DNA of 46,594 nucleotides from Thaumarchaeota archaeon UBA223 (GTDB lineage Archaea > Thermoproteota > Nitrososphaeria > Nitrososphaerales > UBA57): NCBI GenBank assembly GCA_002495905.1, contig DAHJ01000034.1:1-46594 (forward strand), in the 5' to 3' direction. Every line of letters begins with the position of its first letter. Within the stretch, counting starts at the first letter, position 1. This document shows, one piece after another, positions 41,764 through 46,594 of this stretch. A program made the translations under genes and the position numbers. Below the pieces are notes generated by a model. It had not been told where the DNA came from, ran no database searches, and saw nothing but the letters and a program-made list of their open reading frames with translations.

Positions 41764-42340
41764 TTGCATTATCTCCATTCTTGTTAGAATTATTTTTGCA
41801 TACGTTTACTTTAGAAGGTCTTAAAACTTGTCCATGAATTTTATATCCACTTTGGATTTCTGAGAGAATAATATTATCTTCAGTTTCAGAATTTTCGGTA
41901 TATTCTAAAGCTTCATGAAGATTTGGATCAAAAGCAGTACCTACAGAATGAATAATTTCCACAGATTGTTCTTTGAACATAGATTCAATATTCTTAGTTA
42001 TCAATTTTATAGCTTGTAAAGAAGAATCGTCAGAATTAAGATTATCAATTATTCGTTTCAAGTCCTCGTATATTTCAATTAAATATTGAATAATTTGACT
42101 ATTGCCAAATTTAGATTGATTCTCAAATTCTTTAGAGACTTGTTTACGATAATTTTCAAAATCAGCTTGAAGGTATTGAAGTTGTTTAAAATACGACTCA
42201 GATTGTTTTTTAATCTTATCTATGTCTTCAGAAGGATCTTGATTAGAGATATCAGAATTATTTGATTCTATAGAATCATTTTTGATAACATCTTTTTCAG
42301 ATTGGTCTGAATGTTCATTTTGTTCTGTAATATTTGTCAA
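41756..42340 (-). CDS. grpE: GrpE nucleotide exchange factor
   Basis: A 194-aa GrpE: an acidic, disordered N-terminus, a long helix (YLQADFENYRKQVSKEFENQ, ~residues 56-75) and a C-terminal beta domain with IHSVGTAFDPNLHEAL and GYKIHGQVLRPSKV. It releases ADP from DnaK. The frame starts with TTG about 30 bases after a predicted transcription start. It overlaps dnaK, the first junction of the operon. Confidence 0.94.
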   Translation of the reverse strand: MTNITEQNEHSDQSEKDVIKNDSIESNNSDISNQDPSEDIDKIKKQSESYFKQLQYLQADFENYRKQVSKEFENQSKFGNSQIIQYLIEIYEDLKRIIDNLNSDDSSLQAIKLITKNIESMFKEQSVEIIHSVGTAFDPNLHEALEYTENSETEDNIILSEIQSGYKIHGQVLRPSKVNVCKNNSNKNGDNANE

Positions 42341-42396
42341 CGTTCGTAACCTGTTAATTTCTTGTTGCTAACTAAAAGAGAGTAACTAAACCACAT

Positions 42397-42403
42397 CTAT
42401 AAA
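42397..42403 (-). promoter_or_regulatory. TATA box of the grpE-dnaK-dnaJ operon
   Basis: TTTATAG on the minus strand lies about 57 bases before the grpE TTG, giving a ~30-base leader. The intergenic region (135 bases, shared with dph6) shows no other clear element; a heat-shock operator may lie here but I see no obvious palindrome. Confidence 0.35.
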
Positions 42404-42478
42404 CTTTTCCAATAGTTTCCAATTCATCTAGAATAATCAAAGTTAATAATTGTAGGTTGGAATAAGATATGAAATTAA

Positions 42479-43147
42479 TTGAAGAAAGGAATTGCATTTC
42501 TATCTGGAGGTAAAGATTCGGTATTATCAATGCATTTAGCACATAATAATGGGATTAAAATAACAAAAATCATGACAGTAATACCTGAAGATCAAGAAAG
42601 TATGTTGTACCACACTCATAATATCAGTTTAGTAAAAAATATTGCAGAAGTAGTTGGACTTGATTGGATTCCAGTGAAGGCTTCAAAAGAAAGAGAAATT
42701 GAAACATTATCTGATGCATTAGAAAAACAAGACTCCGATTATCTGATAACAGGAGGAATAGAATCGAATTTTCAGAAAAAAAAATTCGATAATGCCTGTG
42801 AAAAGGCAGGTATGGAACACTATGCTCCAATTTGGGGAATTACACCGAAAGATTTGTATCGTGAAATATTAGAAAATCAATTAGATGTAATAATAGTTTC
42901 GGTCGCAGCATTAGGATTAGGAGAGGAATGGTTAGGAAGACATTTAGATAAAAAGAGTATAAAAGAATTACTTGATCTTGCAGATAAATATAGATTCAAT
43001 GCAGTGGGAGAAGGAGGAGATTTAGATACCTTGGTATTAGATGGTCCTCTATATACTAATAAATTAGAGCCAATAGAATCAAAGAATATCTGGTATGGAG
43101 ATAGAGGTAGATTAGAAATTTCAGAATTAAGAATTATAAAGAAGTGA
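42479..43147 (+). CDS. Dph6 diphthine-ammonia ligase
   Basis: A 222-aa PP-loop ATPase that amidates diphthine on elongation factor aEF2, the last step of diphthamide synthesis. Motifs are LSGGKDS at the N-terminus and GEGGDLDTLVLDGP near the C-terminus. The frame has no ATG at the expected place; TTG gives MKKGIAFLSGGKDS, while a nearby ATG is out of frame. It is followed by SRP54 6 bases later. Confidence 0.9.
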   Translation: MKKGIAFLSGGKDSVLSMHLAHNNGIKITKIMTVIPEDQESMLYHTHNISLVKNIAEVVGLDWIPVKASKEREIETLSDALEKQDSDYLITGGIESNFQKKKFDNACEKAGMEHYAPIWGITPKDLYREILENQLDVIIVSVAALGLGEEWLGRHLDKKSIKELLDLADKYRFNAVGEGGDLDTLVLDGPLYTNKLEPIESKNIWYGDRGRLEISELRIIKK

Positions 43148-43153
43148 TATGGT

Positions 43154-44476
43154 ATGCTAGACAATCTCAAATCAGGTTTACAAGATGCAATAAAAAAATT
43201 TGTGGGAAATGATGAAATCGATGAACAATCGGTAAAAGAATTTGTTAAAGATTTACAAAGATCATTACTTCAAGCTGATGTAAATGTTAAACTTGTATTT
43301 GATTTAACAAAAAAAATTGAAACTCGAGCATTGGAAGAGAAGATACCTTCAGGAATACCAAAACGTGACTATATTGTAAAGATACTTTATGAAGAACTAT
43401 CTACAACGTTAGGTTCCGAAAGAAAATTTGAATTAAATAAGCCAAAAGGCAATATAATTTTGGTATTAGGAATACAAGGTAGTGGAAAGACTACAACAAT
43501 TGGTAAATTAGCCAAATATTTGACCAAAAAGAATCATTCAGTAGGAGTGATAGGTGCAGATACTTTCAGACCAGGTGCTTTAGCACAAATTACTTCATTA
43601 TGTGAATCTTTTGATATTGAAATATTTGGACAAGAAAAGGAAAAAGATGCTGTTAAAATAATCAAGAATGGCATTGATTATTTCAATAAAGCAGAAAAAG
43701 AAGTCATAATAATTGATACAACTGGACGACATAAAGAAGAAGGAGGATTAATGGAAGAGATGAAAGAGTTAACTAGTAAAATAAAACCTGATCATACTTT
43801 ATTGGTAATTGATTCTACAATTGGACAACAATCAGAAGCACAATCAAAGGCATTTACAGAAGTAAGTTCAATTGGAGGAATAATAATAACAAAACTTGAT
43901 GGAGCTGCAAAAGGAGGAGGAGCAATAGCAGCAGTAGCAAACACTAATGCAAGTATATTTTTTATAGGTACTGGAGAAAGAATTGATGATTTAGAAGAAT
44001 TTGTATCGACCAGATTTGTTGGAAGATTAATTGGAATGGGTGATATTCAAACATTATTACAAAGATTAAAAGAAATTCAATCAGAGGATCAGGAAATAAA
44101 AATGCAAAGAATAATGTCAGGAAAAATGACAATTAATGATCTATATGAACAATTAGAACAGATTAACAAAATGGGATCATTAAAAAAAGTAATGGAATTG
44201 ATTCCTGGAGCAGCACAAGTTCCAGAAAAGGATATAGACAACATAGAAGAGAATATGGAAAAATGGAAATACATAATTCAATCCATGACAAAAAATGAAA
44301 AAGAAGATCCAGATTTAATGAATTCTTCAAGAGTAAAAAGAATAGCAAAAGGTTCTGGACGTTCTGAAAAAGAAATAAAAGAATTGTTAAACAGGTACAA
44401 ACAATCAAAACAAATGATGAAAGCCAGTAAAGGTAGAGGAATGCGACAGATGTTAAAGAAGTTAGGTGCAAATTAG
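43154..44476 (+). CDS. srp54: SRP54 (Ffh) signal recognition particle GTPase
   Basis: A 440-aa GTPase that binds 7S RNA and signal sequences. The N domain is residues ~1-85; the G domain has P-loop GIQGSGKTTT, ADTFRPGA, DTTGR and TKLDG; the Met-rich M domain (~300-440) ends in RGMRQMLKKLGAN. It is translated after Dph6, with AGTGATATGG upstream as a possible ribosome-binding site. The downstream Pus10 frame is only a few bases from its stop. Confidence 0.96.
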   Translation: MLDNLKSGLQDAIKKFVGNDEIDEQSVKEFVKDLQRSLLQADVNVKLVFDLTKKIETRALEEKIPSGIPKRDYIVKILYEELSTTLGSERKFELNKPKGNIILVLGIQGSGKTTTIGKLAKYLTKKNHSVGVIGADTFRPGALAQITSLCESFDIEIFGQEKEKDAVKIIKNGIDYFNKAEKEVIIIDTTGRHKEEGGLMEEMKELTSKIKPDHTLLVIDSTIGQQSEAQSKAFTEVSSIGGIIITKLDGAAKGGGAIAAVANTNASIFFIGTGERIDDLEEFVSTRFVGRLIGMGDIQTLLQRLKEIQSEDQEIKMQRIMSGKMTINDLYEQLEQINKMGSLKKVMELIPGAAQVPEKDIDNIEENMEKWKYIIQSMTKNEKEDPDLMNSSRVKRIAKGSGRSEKEIKELLNRYKQSKQMMKASKGRGMRQMLKKLGAN

Positions 44477-44478
44477 AG

Positions 44479-45660
44479 CTGGATGCTAGAATTAGAACAG
44501 CGAAAAGAGTCTTTAACAGGTATAAATTATGTGATAGTTGTTTAGGAAGACAATTTTCAAGTAATTATACAAACAGAATAAATGGAAATAATATTAGAAA
44601 GATAATAAATAAAAATCAAATTAAGAAGGAATGTTTCATTTGTGAGGGAATGATGGAAAATTTAAGTAAACTTGCAAAAAGAATTATGATAAAAACTGAA
44701 AAATTTGAATATTCGAGTTTTATGGTAGGAACAATTCTTGATTCAGAAATAATAGAAAGAGAGGATGTAGTACGTTCTGAATTCAAGGTAAAAGGTGGTG
44801 AACCAATAAAGAGTGAGATAACAAAAGAATTATCAAAAATAATTAGAAGAAAGAATGGTAAAGTCATTAGTTTGAATAAACCTGAATTAAATATACTTGT
44901 GAATACTTTATTTGATGAAATCGAATTATCGTCTAGATCAGTTTTTGTAAAGGGTATGTATGTAAAAAATAAAAGAGGAATTAATCAGAAAAAACAACGA
45001 TGTAAACAATGTAAAAGTGAAGGGTGTAAAAATTGTAATTTTTCTGGATTTATGAAACTGCCTTCAGTAGAAAATGAGATACAAAAATACTTGAAAAAGA
45101 AATTTAATGCAAATGAAATAAAGATATCATGGATAGGTAGTGAAGATCAGAATAGTTTAGTGAGATATAAAGGAAGGCCATTCTTTGCAGAAATAAGTTC
45201 GCCAATGAAACGTAAGGCTTTATTTAGAGAGAAAAAAATGAATCATGGAATTATAATTAAATCTGCAGAAATATTAAGAAAAAGGCCAACAATAGATCAT
45301 GGATTCATTATGAAGGCAAAAGTTAATTTTGAATCAAATATAAAAGATGAAAAAAGAATTAAAAAGATTGAGAAATATTTCAATGATCGAGATATTTCAA
45401 TATATTCAATGAATAAAAGGAAGTATTTCACAAGAAAGATTATTTCAATTAGAATGAAAAAGAAAGAGGGAAACAGAATTACAGTGGAATTAGTTTGTGA
45501 AGGGGGGATAAACATAAAGAAATTGGTTTCAGGAGAAAATGAACAAGTTGAACCTAATTTTAGGAAAATATTGAGAATAAAATGTTCAGTAGATAAAGAA
45601 AAGCCATTTGACATACATTATGTCAAGTTTCAAGAATCAGAGAAAAAGTTAAAAACATAG
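44479..45660 (+). CDS. pus10: tRNA pseudouridine synthase Pus10
   Basis: The frame is ~394 aa and makes pseudouridine 54 and/or 55 in archaeal tRNA. The N-terminal zinc module is encoded upstream of the first ATG: KLCDSCLGRQF then KKECFICEG (two Cys pairs), with a further CKQCKSEGCKNCN. The catalytic Asp is in GSEDQNSLVRYKGRPFF (family: GREDxDVR---GRPF, with Arg replaced by Ser). No ATG, GTG or TTG is present in frame between the SRP54 stop and this zinc module: I list the first codon as CTG, but ATT 12 bases later is another option. A frameshift from the ATG at 44483 (other frame) cannot be excluded. Confidence 0.8.
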   Translation: MDARIRTAKRVFNRYKLCDSCLGRQFSSNYTNRINGNNIRKIINKNQIKKECFICEGMMENLSKLAKRIMIKTEKFEYSSFMVGTILDSEIIEREDVVRSEFKVKGGEPIKSEITKELSKIIRRKNGKVISLNKPELNILVNTLFDEIELSSRSVFVKGMYVKNKRGINQKKQRCKQCKSEGCKNCNFSGFMKLPSVENEIQKYLKKKFNANEIKISWIGSEDQNSLVRYKGRPFFAEISSPMKRKALFREKKMNHGIIIKSAEILRKRPTIDHGFIMKAKVNFESNIKDEKRIKKIEKYFNDRDISIYSMNKRKYFTRKIISIRMKKKEGNRITVELVCEGGINIKKLVSGENEQVEPNFRKILRIKCSVDKEKPFDIHYVKFQESEKKLKT

Positions 45661-45686
45661 TTTTACGTAAAAAAATGTGATTATTA

Positions 45687-46594
45687 ATGAGTAATAACAA
45701 CGGTCAACCTGTCTTTATTTTGAAAGAAGGTTCAAGCGAAACAAAGGGAAAAGAAGCACAAAAGAATAATATATTTGCTGCAACATTAGTGGCACAATTA
45801 GTAAAAACATCACTAGGTCCTAGAGGAATGGATAAAATGTTAGTAGACGGTTTAGGAGATGTAACAATAACAAATGATGGGGCAACTATTTTGAAAGAAA
45901 TAGATATGCAACATCCAGCAGGAAAAATGATGGTAGAAGTAGCAAAAACTACCGATAATGAAGTAGGAGACGGTACCACTACATCAGTTGTTTTGTCTGG
46001 AGCACTATTAGAAAAAGCACAAGAATTAATCGATAAAGAAGTACATCCAACAATGGTAATAGATGGATATGCAAGAGCTGCGGAACAAGCACTTGATATT
46101 TTAAAGAAAATTGCAATTAAAGTTGATAAAAGTAATAGAGATGTATTAATAAAAATTGCTTCAACTAGTATGATGAGTAAATTAGTTGCAGAAGAAGCTA
46201 AAGAATTATCAAAAATTGTTGTAGATTCATTATTATTAGTTTCAGATAATACTGATGGAAACACAAAAGTAGATTTAGCAAATATCAAAATTGACAAGAA
46301 ACCTGGAGCTTCAATGAGTGAAACTTCATTAATCAAAGGTATTGTATTGGATAAAGAAGTAGTTCATTCAAGTATGCCAAAATCTGTCAATAGAGCTAAA
46401 ATTGCAATAGTGAATGCCGCATTAGAAATTGAAAAAACAGAAATCAGTGCAGAAATTAGAATAAATGATCCATTACAAATGAAACAATTTCTAGATGAAG
46501 AGAATAGAATGTTAAAACAATACGTAGACCAAATAGTTGCATCAGGTGCAAATATTGTAATATGTCAAAAAGGAATTGACGATATTGCTCAACA
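45687..46594 (+). CDS. Thermosome (group II chaperonin) subunit, 5' part
   Basis: This begins with ATG and remains open to the right edge; about 302 codons are visible. The equatorial domain carries NNIFAATLVAQLVKTSLGPRGMDKML and TNDGATILKEIDMQHPAGKMMV, and the DNEVGDGTTT motif of ATP hydrolysis; the intermediate and early apical domain follow. Group II chaperonins fold proteins in an eight- or nine-fold ring. The 3' end is off the window. It follows Pus10 by 26 bases, so its promoter must lie within the end of that gene. Confidence 0.96.
   Translation, partial: MSNNNGQPVFILKEGSSETKGKEAQKNNIFAATLVAQLVKTSLGPRGMDKMLVDGLGDVTITNDGATILKEIDMQHPAGKMMVEVAKTTDNEVGDGTTTSVVLSGALLEKAQELIDKEVHPTMVIDGYARAAEQALDILKKIAIKVDKSNRDVLIKIASTSMMSKLVAEEAKELSKIVVDSLLLVSDNTDGNTKVDLANIKIDKKPGASMSETSLIKGIVLDKEVVHSSMPKSVNRAKIAIVNAALEIEKTEISAEIRINDPLQMKQFLDEENRMLKQYVDQIVASGANIVICQKGIDDIAQ

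Noticed and set aside
45704..46336. A minus-strand 210-codon open frame at the right end
   Set aside because: It is the antisense shadow of the thermosome gene, whose plus-strand frame has all family motifs.

Overview
The window is AT-rich archaeal chromosome with very little space between genes. Archaeal hallmarks are aPelota, the C-terminus of DnaG, ribosomal proteins L10e and L21e, RNA polymerase subunit Rpo4/F, aIF5A, Nob1, Dph6, Pus10, SRP54 and a thermosome subunit, with TTG/GTG starts common. A short OB-fold ssDNA-binding protein, a complete GrpE-DnaK-DnaJ set and non-canonical tRNA introns point to a Thaumarchaeota (Nitrososphaeria)-like marine lineage. No ammonia-oxidation gene is present here, and the oligopeptide ABC importer suggests a peptide-using, possibly heterotrophic lifestyle. 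This placement is an inference and was not tested.

Region by region: 1-4.7 kb carries dnaG (3' end), pelota, cutA, marC, a TtuA/NcsA-type tRNA thiolase, an ArsR-like regulator behind two palindromic elements, and L10e. From 4.7 to 9.3 kb is a translation/RNA-modification block: a Trm11-like methylase, then a leftward L21e-rpo4-DUF655-ksgA-mtq2-trmJ series. From 9.3 to 11.8 kb is an oxidative-stress group: nickel SOD, its divergent SodX-type processing peptidase, an aquaporin directly downstream of sodN, and an aldo/keto reductase. tRNA-Leu(GAG) follows. From 12 to 25.7 kb is an envelope and peptide-transport region: an orphan FtsX-like permease, a 675-aa repeat-containing surface protein, and a leftward operon of a sialidase-fold surface protein, a substrate-binding protein with an H1-like lysine tail, DppB, DppC and a fused DppD-DppF ATPase, headed by a coiled-coil membrane protein.

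From 25.8 to 33.2 kb are TauE/SafE plus DUF1634, the ssDNA-binding protein, a GT4 lipid-carrier glycosyltransferase, a peroxiredoxin and a nucleotide-sugar cluster (acetyltransferase, Trm112-like protein, Gfo/Idh/MocA dehydrogenase, a degenerate UDP-sugar dehydrogenase, DUF354). Next is a tRNA-Gln(UUG) gene interrupted by two tiny introns, each with a recognisable bulge-helix-bulge-like motif. From 33.3 to 46.6 kb are an MtaB/CDKAL1-type methylthiotransferase, a PNPOx-like protein, a leftward ZIP/CuA-cupredoxin/presenilin-family group, Nob1, NAD kinase, aIF5A, grpE-dnaK-dnaJ, and then Dph6, SRP54, Pus10 and the thermosome.

The most interesting signals are: (1) the sodX / sodN-aquaporin module, whose channel has a plant TIP-like selectivity filter and could export the peroxide made by SOD; (2) the doubly interrupted tRNA-Gln; (3) the ZIP-cupredoxin-presenilin operon, whose CuA site has His where Met is usual; (4) the substrate-binding protein whose predicted cytoplasmic tail looks like histone H1 SPKK repeats. 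Three convergent gene pairs share their stop codons in a 4-bp overlap, a sign of strong compaction. No stretch over 300 bases lacks a gene. I saw no insertion sequence, CRISPR array, rRNA or prophage.
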